A stretch of DNA of 64,000 bases from Marinomonas profundi (GCF_020694005.1 NZ_CP073013.1:3172578-3236577), one strand, 5' to 3'; positions 26,251 to 35,328 are shown, counted from the stretch's first letter. Notes: generated by a model from the letters alone, not told the origin. Program-made: numbers and translations.

Positions 26251-27635
26251 GTGTATTGCTGAAATTAACCGAGGTAGCGGTTTATGTGGGTGACACTTGT
26301 TTGCTGGAGCCGATTTCATTAGAGCTAAAACAAGCTCAACCGCTGACCATTTTAGGGCAAACGGGCTCGGGTAAAAGCCTGCTGGCGCAAGCCATTATGG
26401 GGTTATTGCCTGAGACGTTAACGCTTCAGGGCAAGATTGAAGTATTTGGTAAGGTGTTGTCGCTTAAAGAGCGTCAGGCCTTGTGGGGGCGTGAATTGGT
26501 AATGTTGCCTCAGGAGCCTTGGCATGCGCTGGATCCTCTGATGAAGGGCGTCGATCAGGTCGCTGAAGTCTATCAATATGTACAAGGTCAGTCTCCCCAT
26601 GACGCCTTGTCTCTTGCTGAGCAAGATTTGCAGCAGGTTGGCTTAGCTGATAGCGCTCAGAAGCGACCCGGTCAGTTATCGGGCGGCATGGCGCAGCGTC
26701 TCGCCATTTCGGCCGCGACGGCAGGTGGTGCCCATGTGATTTTGGCGGATGAGCCGACAAAGGGGCTGGATGTTTCTCGCCGCGACGGTATTGTGCGGTT
26801 GCTGCAATCTCGGTCAACACTGGGCAGTTTGCTGACCATTACCCATGATGTTGCCATTGCTCGCCAGTTGGGCGGTAAGCTGATGGTGATGAAGAAAGGG
26901 CGGTTGATAGAAGAGGGGGAGGCCGATCAAATCTTGGATTTCCCTCAAGACCCTTATACTCAGGAGCTGATTGCAGCCGAGCCAAAGTCTTGGCCGCATG
27001 TTGCTCTGTCTGCTGTCGATAAGGCCGCCGAAACCGTGCTAATGACAGAAAACCTAGCTATTGAGCGAGGTGGACGAAGCCTGTTTACAGGTCTGTCTTT
27101 TTCAATCAAAAAAGGCGAAGTGGTTGGTGTGGTCGGCGACAGTGGCTGTGGCAAGTCTTCGCTGGGTGACGCCTTGCTGAATCTGTTGCCTGTGTCCGCT
27201 GGTAAGGTCATTCGGTTCGACGATACGGCTAAACCACATCAATGGCTAAAGTTGTATCAAGACCCGCCATCGGCTTTTACGCCAAGTGTGTCATTAGGCA
27301 CCTTACTAAGGGATTTGACGCGCTTGCATAACATAGCCCAAGCGCGGATTGCCCCTTTGATGGCGAGATTGAATTTGCCGGAAGAGATTCTTCAACGTAG
27401 CTGTTTGGCGGTTTCTGGTGGGGAATTGCAGCGTTTTGCTATTTTGCGAGCCTTGCTTTTAGACCCTGTGTTCTTGTTTGCGGATGAGCCGACTTCGCGT
27501 TTGGACCCTATTACCGCCAAAGACGTGACAAACTTGTTAGTCGAATTGGCGAGAGAAACGGGCTGTGCTGTGCTTTTGGTAAGCCATGACCCAGATCTGG
27601 TAAGCAAAACCTGCGATCAAGTCATCACGCTTTAG
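26247..27635 (+). CDS. Fused double ATP-binding protein of a peptide/nickel-type importer
   Basis: 463 aa from the ATG overlapping the permease stop (ATGA). Two complete ABC domains lie in one chain, equivalent to DppD+DppF. Domain 1: Walker A GQTGSGKS, signature LSGGMAQRLAI, Walker B VILADEPTKGLD. Domain 2: Walker A GDSGCGKSS, signature VSGGELQRFAI, Walker B FLFADEPTSRLDP. Both halves look competent; the second is shorter. The fused form is typical of compact metal or opine importers of this family, though I cannot assign a substrate. Confidence 0.92.
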   Translation: MSVLLKLTEVAVYVGDTCLLEPISLELKQAQPLTILGQTGSGKSLLAQAIMGLLPETLTLQGKIEVFGKVLSLKERQALWGRELVMLPQEPWHALDPLMKGVDQVAEVYQYVQGQSPHDALSLAEQDLQQVGLADSAQKRPGQLSGGMAQRLAISAATAGGAHVILADEPTKGLDVSRRDGIVRLLQSRSTLGSLLTITHDVAIARQLGGKLMVMKKGRLIEEGEADQILDFPQDPYTQELIAAEPKSWPHVALSAVDKAAETVLMTENLAIERGGRSLFTGLSFSIKKGEVVGVVGDSGCGKSSLGDALLNLLPVSAGKVIRFDDTAKPHQWLKLYQDPPSAFTPSVSLGTLLRDLTRLHNIAQARIAPLMARLNLPEEILQRSCLAVSGGELQRFAILRALLLDPVFLFADEPTSRLDPITAKDVTNLLVELARETGCAVLLVSHDPDLVSKTCDQVITL

Positions 27636-27655
27636 CTCAGTCACCGTGCACATCC

Positions 27656-27835
27656 TGCAATGGGTTGATTTATATTGGTTTTTGTCGGCCTTTAGGCCGT
27701 CAAAAGCCCGATAACACCAAAACCCTTGACGCGCTAAAGCACGACAAAATCGACGGAATTCGTTTAACGACACCCTGCTTCTAGGCTGTCGTTAAACGTC
27801 AGATCACGCCTCGTTCCTCGGCTAATCTGATCTAC
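27656..27835. repeat. Dispersed palindromic repeat, intact copy
   Basis: Starts CCTGCAATGGGTTGAT like the tandem repeats at 53916 and 55313, contains CTTGACGCGCTAAAGCACGA as at 9845-9870, and ends with the GATCACGCCTCGTTCCTCGG block found inverted at 8483-8510. The halves GTCGTTAAACG and CGTTTAACGAC (about 27766-27799) form an inverted repeat. It contains no element and appears to be an uninterrupted member of the family. From 27836 to 28028 I see only short direct repeats (TAATGGTGAT, TAGGACTT) and the next gene's leader. Confidence 0.7.
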
Positions 27836-28028
27836 AACTTAATGTTAATGATGGTTTAATGCTAATGGTGATTAATGGTGATTAATGGTGCAAATAAGTA
27901 AAAGCATCGGAGAAATCCGGCTTTGTGTTTAACTTTTGTATCGCCTGTGGTCTAATTTTTTCAGATGCTTCTTTTATTAGAATTTTTTACTAGGACTTCT
28001 TAATTAGGACTTTTATTAGGGTAATGTT

Positions 28029-28280
28029 ATGTCACTAAAAAGCTCGTTTTGTGTCACTTTTGTTGGTGCCGCTGCCATTTTGGCTTCCAGTCACACGTTA
28101 GCATACGATGATTATTGTACGCCGAAGTTAAATAAATATTTGAGCAATGTGCAAAAAACCGTTGATTCCAAATATGTTTCACAACGACAAAAAGACGTTG
28201 CGCAAAAGGTTTTAGATAGAGTGAAGTCCAGCCGAGATGAGACGGGCGATTGTGTGCTTGTCGACAAATTGCTGCCGTAA
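28029..28280 (+). CDS. Small secreted protein of unknown function
   Basis: 83 aa. A signal peptide (residues 1-25, cleavage near TLA-Y) leaves a roughly 58-residue mature protein that is mostly charged and helical (YLSNVQKTVDSKYVSQRQKD) and has two Cys (in DDYCTP and GDCVLV) that could pair. I do not recognise a family. It has its own terminator, shared with the convergent leuA. Confidence 0.7.
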   Translation: MSLKSSFCVTFVGAAAILASSHTLAYDDYCTPKLNKYLSNVQKTVDSKYVSQRQKDVAQKVLDRVKSSRDETGDCVLVDKLLP

Positions 28281-28312
28281 TGACGCGTTATTGAAACCGA
28301 CAAAAAGAAGGC

Positions 28313-28351
28313 AAAAAAAACCGAAAACCACCATGATTTTCGGTTTTTTTT
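28313..28351. terminator. Bidirectional terminator between the small secreted protein and leuA
   Basis: Perfect arms A8-CCGAAAA (28313-28327) and TTTTCGG-T8 (28337-28351). A- and T-runs on both sides let it serve both converging genes. Confidence 0.92.
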
Positions 28352-28373
28352 CGTCTGCTGGAAGGTAAGGGTA

Positions 28374-30062
28374 TTACGCGACAGCAGCGTCTTTATTTTC
28401 CGCAATTTTCTGGTTTACCGTGGCCAATAAAGCCTGAATAGAAGCGGAGACGATGTCGTTGTCAATCGCAACACCGTTGTAACGATCGCCATCTATATTG
28501 GCTTGAACATAGGCAATGGCTTGAGAATCGCTACCCACCGTCAAGGCATGTTCTTGATACTGAATGATGTCCACACGCATATTGAAGTGTTTGCCTAGCG
28601 CTTCACTGAAAGCGGACAAAGCACCGTTGCCATGGCCCGTTATTTTAGTGTTTGAGCTATGGCTAATCAGTTCCGCGTGAACGGTATCAACATCGTCTTT
28701 GGCAAGGTCGTATTTGCCCAATTTATAAGGCGTATTGCCTGTCATAAAGCTTGCTTCGAACAAGTTTTTCATGGATTCAGCATCCACCACGCCACCGTCC
28801 TTTTCAGCAAACTGCTGGACGATTGGGCTGAATTCGACTTGTAGCCAACGCGGCAACGCCAAGCCATATTCTTGCTCAAGGGTATAAGCCACACCGCCTT
28901 TACCGGATTGACTGTTGACGCGAATGACTTCCTGATAGCTGCGACCCACATCACGAGGGTCAATAGGCAAGTAGGCCACGTCCCAAGGTTTGTCGTCGGT
29001 TTGGTTCGCCAAGCACTTTTTAATGGCGTCTTGATGAGAGCCAGAGAAAGCGGTAAACACCAATTCGCCTGCGTATGGGTGACGCGGGTGAACTTGTAGC
29101 AAGGTGCAAGCTTGAACCACGCTTATGATGCGGTCCATGTCGCCTAACGCTAACTCTGGATCAATGCCTTGGCTGTAGATGTTCATCGCCATAGTGACGA
29201 TGTCCATGTTGCCGGTGCGCTCGCCGTTGCCTAGCAAGGTGCCTTCGATACGGTCTGCACCCGCCATAACGCCCAATTCTGCCGCGGCGACACCACAACC
29301 TCGGTCGTTGTGAGTGTGCAAACTGACGATCATGCTGTCGCGCTGTTTAACGTGGCGACAGAAGTATTCAATCTGATCTGCGTAACAGTTAGGTGTAGAA
29401 ACCTCGACCGTTGCAGGCAAATTGATGATGATTTTGTTGTCTGGCGTCGGTTGCCAAATATCGGCAACAGCATCCACGACTTCAACCGCGTAGTCGATTT
29501 CTGTGCCGGTAAAGCTTTCTGGAGAATACTGGAAGACCCATTCGGTTTCTGGGTGCTGTTCAGCGTGCTCTTTTACGCATTTTGCGCCGTTCACTGCGAT
29601 TTGCTTAATGCCTTCTTTGTCCATGCGGAACACTTGCTCGCGCTGAGTGGTCGAGGTTGAGTTGTAAACATGGACAATGGCTTTTTTGGCGCCTTTTAAC
29701 GATTCATAAGTGCGAGCAATCAATTCTGGGCGAGCTTGTGTCAGTACTTGAATGTAGACATCGTCTGGCACTTGGTTTTCTTCGATCAACCAACGCACAA
29801 AGTCGAAGTCCAATTGAGAGGCCGCAGGGAAGCCCACTTCAATTTCTTTAAAACCCACATCAACCAGTAGGGCGAAAAATTGTTTCTTTTGTTCCACCGT
29901 CATTGGTTCTACTAAGGCTTGGTTGCCATCGCGCAGATCAACACTAGACCAAATCGGCGCTTTAGTGATGGTGTTGTCAGGCCAAGTGCGGTTTTCAATA
30001 GCGACAGGCTTGAATGGCGTATATTTTTTATGATTAAACAGGGAGTGGTCAAAAGAGGTCAT
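28374..30062 (-). CDS. leuA: 2-isopropylmalate synthase
   Basis: Condenses acetyl-CoA with 2-oxoisovalerate, the first committed step of leucine synthesis. It is 562 aa, the long LeuA type. The HMGL-like TIM barrel begins with WSSVDLRDGNQALVEPM (metal-binding Asp in DLRDGNQ), and the metal His pair is in SLHTHNDRGCGVAAAE; the C-terminal LeuA allosteric domain, which senses leucine, covers about residues 430-550. It stands alone, divergent from an Lrp-type regulator across a 194-base gap. I looked for a leucine-rich leader peptide and found none. Confidence 0.96.
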   Translation of the reverse strand: MTSFDHSLFNHKKYTPFKPVAIENRTWPDNTITKAPIWSSVDLRDGNQALVEPMTVEQKKQFFALLVDVGFKEIEVGFPAASQLDFDFVRWLIEENQVPDDVYIQVLTQARPELIARTYESLKGAKKAIVHVYNSTSTTQREQVFRMDKEGIKQIAVNGAKCVKEHAEQHPETEWVFQYSPESFTGTEIDYAVEVVDAVADIWQPTPDNKIIINLPATVEVSTPNCYADQIEYFCRHVKQRDSMIVSLHTHNDRGCGVAAAELGVMAGADRIEGTLLGNGERTGNMDIVTMAMNIYSQGIDPELALGDMDRIISVVQACTLLQVHPRHPYAGELVFTAFSGSHQDAIKKCLANQTDDKPWDVAYLPIDPRDVGRSYQEVIRVNSQSGKGGVAYTLEQEYGLALPRWLQVEFSPIVQQFAEKDGGVVDAESMKNLFEASFMTGNTPYKLGKYDLAKDDVDTVHAELISHSSNTKITGHGNGALSAFSEALGKHFNMRVDIIQYQEHALTVGSDSQAIAYVQANIDGDRYNGVAIDNDIVSASIQALLATVNQKIAENKDAAVA

Positions 30063-30213
30063 GATCTTTCCTTTCTTCGTCTATTAGAGCGGGTAAGCTC
30101 TGGTTGTTATCTTATTCACTTGGTTTAGTGACTCTTTATGTGGTTATCATAACGAATTTTATTGAGTAAAAGATTGCGTTTTTTACTGGAAATTGCAAGT
30201 GAAATGGCATTAT

Positions 30214-30223
30214 ATTGCGCAAT
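30214..30223. promoter_or_regulatory. ATTGCGCAAT palindrome in the leuA-lrp intergenic region
   Basis: Perfect 10-bp palindrome 33-43 bases upstream of the Lrp-family start. Lrp/AsnC proteins often bind such AT-flanked dyads to control themselves and a divergent gene; this one is a candidate only. Confidence 0.35.
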
Positions 30224-30256
30224 GAGTGTTAATATTAGCAATATGAGGCGGTTATA

Positions 30257-30730
30257 ATGGGGTTTGATAAGATTGATTTGAGAATCTTGCGAGAATTACA
30301 GCAAGATTCTAGCTTAACCAACCAAGAATTAGCAGATCGCGTTGGGCTTTCGGCATCGCCCTGTTTGCGACGTGTTAAAGCGTTAGAAGAAAGTGGCATA
30401 ATAGACCGCAGCGTTACCTTGTTGAATCAAAATAAACTGGGGTTAAAACTGACGGCGTTTATCCAAATTAGTATGGATCGCCATACGCCAGACCGCTTTG
30501 AAGTGTTTGAGTCTTTGCTGGAGTCGTATCCAGAAGTGAAGTCTTGTAACTTGGTCACAGGGCAATCTGCGGATTACTTATTAGAAGTGGTGGTGGAAGA
30601 CATGGATAAATATCAGGAGTTTCTGCTTGGGCGGTTGACGCGGATTCCTGGTGTGACGGGGGTTCATTCTAGTTTTTTATTGCGCAGAATTATCAATCGG
30701 ACGGCTTTGCCTTTGGATCATTTGATTTAG
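30257..30730 (+). CDS. Lrp/AsnC-family transcriptional regulator
   Basis: 157 aa. An N-terminal winged helix-turn-helix (DLRILRELQQDSSLTNQELADRVGLSASPCLRRVKALEESG) is followed by the RAM ligand-binding and oligomerisation domain (about 70-150, LVTGQSADYLLEVVVEDMDKYQEF). The family senses amino acids. Divergent placement from leuA makes control of leucine synthesis plausible. Which Lrp subtype (Lrp itself, BkdR-like or other) cannot be decided here. Confidence 0.9.
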   Translation: MGFDKIDLRILRELQQDSSLTNQELADRVGLSASPCLRRVKALEESGIIDRSVTLLNQNKLGLKLTAFIQISMDRHTPDRFEVFESLLESYPEVKSCNLVTGQSADYLLEVVVEDMDKYQEFLLGRLTRIPGVTGVHSSFLLRRIINRTALPLDHLI

Positions 30731-30847
30731 GCTTATTTCCTTATTTAGCGTTGATATTTTAGCTTTTGACCAGATTAATGAGTGTTATACTATTACAAAA
30801 GTTTCACTGGGTAGTTAACGTAAAAAATCCCTAATAGAGAAGATGTG

Positions 30848-31462
30848 ATGAGCGATTTGACAATTAAGCGTCGAGTGATGATCCCCGTGAGGGCGGGCGA
30901 CGTGATGGCCGAATTTATTTCCTTTAATGGCGATGATTCTGGCAAAGAACATATCGGGATATTTTTTGAAGGCAAGCAAAAACAAGCCACTGAATATGTG
31001 CCGCTGGTGCGTCTGCATTCCGAGTGTTTGACGGGGGATGTGTTTGGCTCGGGTCGTTGTGACTGTGGTGAGCAGCTGGATGAAGCGATTGACCGCATCA
31101 ATGAAGAAGGCGGTTACATTCTGTATTTGCGCCAAGAGGGCCGAGGTATTGGCTTGTATGCCAAGTTAGAGGCTTATGCTCTGCAAGATCAGGGCTATGA
31201 TACCTACCAAGCGAACGAAATGTTACACCTGCCAGACGATGGGCGTGATTTTGGTGTCGCAGCAAAAATGCTACAAGCCCTTGGCGTTACAAAAGTACGT
31301 CTGCTAACCAACAACCCAGATAAAGCACAACAACTGGCCGATAACGGAATTGATGTCGCCGAATTGGTGCCCACCAAAGTGCACGTCAATCAGCATAACC
31401 GTCAGTATTTAGAAACCAAAGCCAAGCGAAAATTTCATACACTGAAATTTGACCCAATCTAG
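30848..31462 (+). CDS. ribA: GTP cyclohydrolase II
   Basis: First step of riboflavin synthesis: opens GTP to the diaminopyrimidinone with loss of formate and pyrophosphate. It is 204 aa from the ATG at 30848 (a GTG one codon earlier is less likely). The zinc-site cysteines are in [17 protein letters not shown], and the catalytic/GTP region is [11 protein letters not shown]. It is the stand-alone RibA form, not fused to RibB. A terminator follows. Confidence 0.95.
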   Translation: MSDLTIKRRVMIPVRAGDVMAEFISFNGDDSGKEHIGIFFEGKQKQATEYVPLVRLHSECLTGDVFGSGRCDCGEQLDEAIDRINEEGGYILYLRQEGRGIGLYAKLEAYALQDQGYDTYQANEMLHLPDDGRDFGVAAKMLQALGVTKVRLLTNNPDKAQQLADNGIDVAELVPTKVHVNQHNRQYLETKAKRKFHTLKFDPI

Positions 31463-31513
31463 CGATCGGTTTGCTTGCTCGCCATGCGCAGATGCGTTTA
31501 ACGAGCACAATAA

Positions 31514-31548
31514 AAAGGCGCCTAATCAGCGCCTTTGTTGTTTGTGTG
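31514..31548 (+). terminator. Terminator after ribA, first copy of a 35-bp direct repeat
   Basis: Hairpin AAAGGCGC-CTAATCA-GCGCCTTT followed by TGTTGTTTGTGTG. All 35 bases recur at 34072-34106 in the same orientation. The T-run is interrupted, so strength is moderate. Confidence 0.75.
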
Positions 31549-31558
31549 ATTGGATATT

Positions 31559-31942
31559 TTAGGGCTTAGCAAGCGCTGCAATAATTTCCCCCACCATTTT
31601 TCTTTTCTCTGGTGGAAGTGACATGAATATTTCAATTGACTGTCTTTCCGCCGGTGTCATTTTAATATCCCAGCGTTTGTGCTGTTGCCGTACTGATCCT
31701 GATAACTTCTCCCCAAACCTTAGCCAGTGCGGATCAACATCCAGCCATTCGGCAATGATCTGCAAACGGTCTTGTGTTGGAATGGCTTCGCCATTAAGCC
31801 AACGTCGTACTGCTTGGACAGATATAGGGTTTCCCCAGTAACGTTGATTGAACTCTCGTTCAAGTACGACTGGTCTAGTCTTGTATCCAGCGTTAAGCAT
31901 GGACTCTTGTAAACGTTTACTAAAACTATTGGCTTCGCTCAT
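31559..31942 (-). CDS. XRE-like helix-turn-helix regulator
   Basis: 127 aa. The central part contains an HTH reading SVQAVRRWLNGEAIPTQDRL, then LQIIAEWLDVDPHWLRFGE, as in small phage-type or plasmid-type repressors. The C-terminal half (about 95-127) is a short helical tail. It is divergent from the acyltransferase gene; a phage-style operator lies in the 117-base gap. It may regulate itself and the acyltransferase. The wide flanks are duplicated terminators, suggesting the pair arrived as a unit. Confidence 0.8.
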   Translation of the reverse strand: MSEANSFSKRLQESMLNAGYKTRPVVLEREFNQRYWGNPISVQAVRRWLNGEAIPTQDRLQIIAEWLDVDPHWLRFGEKLSGSVRQQHKRWDIKMTPAERQSIEIFMSLPPEKRKMVGEIIAALAKP

Positions 31943-31993
31943 GTAACAAGAAGTTAAATGAAAAAAACAACAAGATTGGAAATTGTGTGGTTA

Positions 31994-32020
31994 AAAAAAG
32001 TAACATGTAGTTACTTTTTT
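31994..32020. promoter_or_regulatory. Operator-like dyad between the HTH regulator and the acyltransferase
   Basis: AAAAAAGTAAC (31994-32004), spacer ATGTA, GTTACTTTTTT (32010-32020): a perfect 11-bp dyad. GTAAC-N5-GTTAC is the kind of half-site pair bound by Cro/CI-like HTH dimers. It lies 52 bases upstream of the regulator start and 40 upstream of the acyltransferase start. Confidence 0.65.
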
Positions 32021-32059
32021 GGTTAAACTTGCGGTTCATTTTTAAGGACCGAATTTAGC

Positions 32060-34030
32060 ATGAAAGCTTTTTCCCCTCTGATGCCCTATCGACAGGATAT
32101 TAACGGCTTGCGAGCCTGGTCGGTGATAGCGGTTTTGCTTTTCCATTTTAACGTGCTGGGTTTTCATGCTGGCTTTATTGGTGTGGATGTATTTTTTGTC
32201 ATTTCTGGCTTTTTGATGACCTCGATTGTGGTTAAAGGGTTGGAGAAAGGTGATTTTTCAATTTGGACATTTTACCTTGCCCGTATAAGGCGCATTGTGC
32301 CTGCTCTTATGGTGTTGATTTTGGTGCTCTTGGCGTTGGGCTGGTTTTGGTTGCCTACTGTGGATTATCAGACGCTGGGTGCGCAGTCGGCTTATGCATT
32401 AAGCTTTTTGTCGAACATTCATTACTAGCGCTCGGCAGGCTACTTTGATGCTGGGGCGCATGAAAAGTGGTTATTGCACACTTGGTCTTTAGGGGTTGAG
32501 TTTCAGTTTTATGTGTTATTTCCTCTTTTTGTGATGCTGTTGTGGAAGCTAAAGGCTAATGCGAAAGTGGTTGTTTGGGGATTAGGCGCGGCGTTTTTGG
32601 CCTCTTTACTACTGAGTGTCGTGGCGAGTAGCTGGAAACCTGTTGCGGCTTTTTACCTGTTACCGACCCGTGGTTGGGAATTGGCAGCGGGCGGTTTGGT
32701 GTTTTTAGTGAGTCGCAATAGCGCTTATTTTTTACGCTTTTCAAAGCTGTTACTTTGGCTTGGTTCTGCATTATTGATTGTTTCTATGTTTTTGATCGAC
32801 AGTGACTTTTCTTGGCCTTCGGGCTGGGCTTTGTTGCCAGTGCTTGGTGCATCGTGTTTGCTTTTGGCGCAATCAAACTCCGTTCTTTTGCATAACCCTT
32901 TAACACAATGGTTGGGCGATCGGTCTTACTCCTTGTACTTGTGGCATTGGCCCTTGGTGGTCGCTTTATATTTTGCAGGGCTACAACAAGAATGGCTCTG
33001 GGTGACAGGCGCCTTTTCGCTGAGTTTGCTGGTGGGGCATTTGTCCTATTTATTTGTAGAGACACCAACACGGATTTATTTGTCGTCGTCGAGTTTTATT
33101 AAGCAAGTGATTGTTCTGGCGTTGGTTGGATTGGTTATTGGGCTAATGGCTGTTAGTGTCCGATTGTTTAGCTTTGTAAATAGATTGCCAGCAGCGGTGG
33201 AAATTATTGCAGGAGAAAGTACGAATAGAAACCCAAGGCAAGATCAATGTATGGGCGTTAGTGATAAAGAGAATCGTCCAGTGGATTGTTTTTTTAATGA
33301 TTTGGACCTTGCTGTGATCTCTATTGGCGATAGTCATAACAGTGCAACATTTACAGCATTAGGTGTTGCCGCTGAAAAATCAAATTTAAATGCAATGCAC
33401 TGGGCTAAAGGTTCGTGTCCATTACTTAAAGGAGCAAAATATCAAAATCGTGAGCCGGGATGTCATGAGTTTAATGAAAAGATTTTTGCAAGATTGAATG
33501 GTTCATTTGAAAATATACCAGTAGTTTTGACGAGTCGGCTAACTCGAGCGCTTGTTGGTGGTAATGAAGAGGGTGTAAATGCTCAAGGCAGGCCACAAAT
33601 ATATTTTACTAAGGAAGTCAGTAATGGATTTAGTCCTGCTTTTCAGGCCGAGTTCAGAAAATCATTAATCGAAACTAGCTGTTTACTTGTAAAAAAAAGG
33701 CCTGTTTACCTAGTTCGTCCCATACCAGAAATAGCTATTAATGTGCCAGCAACTCTTGCAAGAAACATGCTTTTTGGGCGTGGTGACGATGACATTAAAA
33801 TCACGTTAGCAGACTATCATCAGCGTAATAAATTGGTCTGGGATGCGCAGGATCAAGCGGCTCAGCAGTGCGGTGTGAAAATTCTCGATCCGTTGCCTTA
33901 TCTGTGCGATGACGAGTATTGCTATGGGTCGCGTGATGGTCGTCCGTTGTATTATGACGATGACCATTTAAGTGAGTACGGTAATAAGTTTTTGGTACCA
34001 ATGTTTGAACAGGTGTTTAAAGACCAATAG
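32060..34030 (+). pseudogene. OafA/YrhL-type acyltransferase with SGNH domain, interrupted by an amber codon
   Basis: Frame of 656 codons broken only by TAG at 32426-32428. The first 122 codons start RQDINGLRAWSVIAVLLFHF, the acyltransferase-3 N-terminus with its catalytic-region His; after the stop the frame goes on RSAGYFDAGAHEKWLLHTWS. In homologues this point reads HYWRSAGYF, so TGG (Trp) became TAG. The membrane domain (about ten segments) is followed by a C-terminal SGNH hydrolase-like domain with ISIGDSH and the D-x-x-H part YYDDDHLSEYGNK. Intact homologues acetylate O-antigen or other surface sugars. The SGNH part (about 33180-33800) is visibly more AT-rich than the rest. The segment from 32474 is not a separate gene. 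Confidence 0.85.
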
Positions 34031-34071
34031 CACAGGGTATTGATTAATAATTGATGTAGAGTGAAAACAAT

Positions 34072-34106
34072 AAAGGCGCCTAATCAGCGCCTTTGTTGTT
34101 TGTGTG
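34072..34106 (+). terminator. Terminator after the acyltransferase, second copy of the 35-bp direct repeat
   Basis: Same 35 bases as 31514-31548. The hairpin AAAGGCGC/GCGCCTTT ends the acyltransferase transcript and lies just after the convergent helicase gene's 3' end. Confidence 0.75.
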
Positions 34107-34122
34107 GTTTACGACGCCAGCG

Positions 34123-35328
34123 CTATTTTTTGCTTGGCGCGGGTTTTTTCTTTTTCTTCTTGCTGCTGGGTGAGCGTGCTTTGGTTTTGGCTTCCAGTCC
34201 TTCGATACGGCCAAATTTAATGTTGGCTTGCATGAAGCGTTGAATTTTTTCGATCATGGGGAGGTCGTTAATATCGATTAACGAGATGCAGTCGCCCGGT
34301 GCGCCTTCTCGTGAGGCACGTCCAGCGCGGTGAATGTATGAGTCTGCTTTGCGCGGTAGGCGAAGGTTAATCACGGTGTTAATTTCTGGAAGGTCTATAC
34401 CACGGGATGCAACGTCTGTTGCGACCAGGACTTGCAAGCGGCCACGTTTCATTTGTTTCATGTGTTCACTGCGGTCGCCTTGTTTCATTTCGCCATGCAA
34501 GCCGTCGCACATTAAGCCCATGTTACGAACGCGCTGTACCCAAACATCGACGTGCTCACGGTTGGACACGAAGAGCACGGCTTGTTGAACGCGTTCTTGT
34601 GTTAGTAGGTGTTTTAGTACCGCTTCTTTGTGTTCTTCGCTGTCTACTCGGTAAGCGATTTGACGAATTTGGCTGGGTACGGTACGAGATGATTCTCCGA
34701 GGCGAATTTGTTGTGTTTCGCTATTCAGTAGGGCGCTGGCAAAACGGCCCATTTTTTCGCCTTCTAAGGTGGCGGAAAACATCAAGGTTTGGTGTTCTTG
34801 GGGTAATTCTTTGGCAATGCGGTTAATGGCGCTAACAAAGCCCATGTCTAGCATGCGGTCGGCTTCGTCGATAACAAAGTAAGATACGTCGGTTAAATCT
34901 AGCCAGCGTTTATCATCGAGTTCAACCAATCGGCCTGGAGTCGCCACTAGAATGTCGCAGGGCTCGCTAAGTTGCTGTTGCTGCATACCATAAGGCGTGC
35001 CACCAATAATAAGGTGTGATTGAATGCGAGTGTGTTGTGTGAGCTGTTCTACCACATTAAAAATCTGGCGTGCTAGTTCTCGGCTTGGGGCCAATATCAA
35101 GACTTTAGGCGCGGTTGTGGACTGTTCGTCACGGTCAATAATGTGTTGGATGGCTGGCGCACAAAAGGCGATGGTTTTTCCTGTGCCTGTTGGGGCGGTT
35201 GCCAGTAGGTCTGAGCCGTCTAGGGCAATCGGAATCGCTTGTTCTTGGATCTCTGTTGGGGTTTCAAAACCAAGATCGCTAATGGCTTTTTCTATGGTGA
35301 AATCCAAATCTAATTCAGCAAATGACAT
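34123..35328 (-). CDS. srmB: DEAD-box ATP-dependent RNA helicase, SrmB-like
   Basis: About 401 aa from the ATG at 35328, which has AGAG upstream and matches the usual start (MSFAELDLD). Motifs in order: Q motif (GFETPTEIQEQAIP), I ATAPTGTGKT, Ia PSRELA, Ib TPGR, II DEAD (VIDEADRMLDMGF), III SAT, IV-V (VLFVSNR, VATDVASRGID), VI HRAGRASR. The Lys-rich tail (KKKKKKPAPSKK) probably binds RNA. The order of residues is closest to SrmB, which acts early in 50S ribosome assembly; RhlE or another DEAD member is possible. Confidence 0.87.
   Translation of the reverse strand: MSFAELDLDFTIEKAISDLGFETPTEIQEQAIPIALDGSDLLATAPTGTGKTIAFCAPAIQHIIDRDEQSTTAPKVLILAPSRELARQIFNVVEQLTQHTRIQSHLIIGGTPYGMQQQQLSEPCDILVATPGRLVELDDKRWLDLTDVSYFVIDEADRMLDMGFVSAINRIAKELPQEHQTLMFSATLEGEKMGRFASALLNSETQQIRLGESSRTVPSQIRQIAYRVDSEEHKEAVLKHLLTQERVQQAVLFVSNREHVDVWVQRVRNMGLMCDGLHGEMKQGDRSEHMKQMKRGRLQVLVATDVASRGIDLPEINTVINLRLPRKADSYIHRAGRASREGAPGDCISLIDINDLPMIEKIQRFMQANIKFGRIEGLEAKTKARSPSSKKKKKKPAPSKK

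Noticed and set aside
30063-30256. Leucine leader peptide and attenuator upstream of leuA
   Set aside because: No short frame with a run of Leu codons and no terminator/antiterminator pair is visible; only small hairpins.
32474-34030. The part after the amber codon as a separate gene
   Set aside because: The frame is continuous with the upstream part, begins mid-domain at a TTG and lacks a start context; treated as one interrupted gene.
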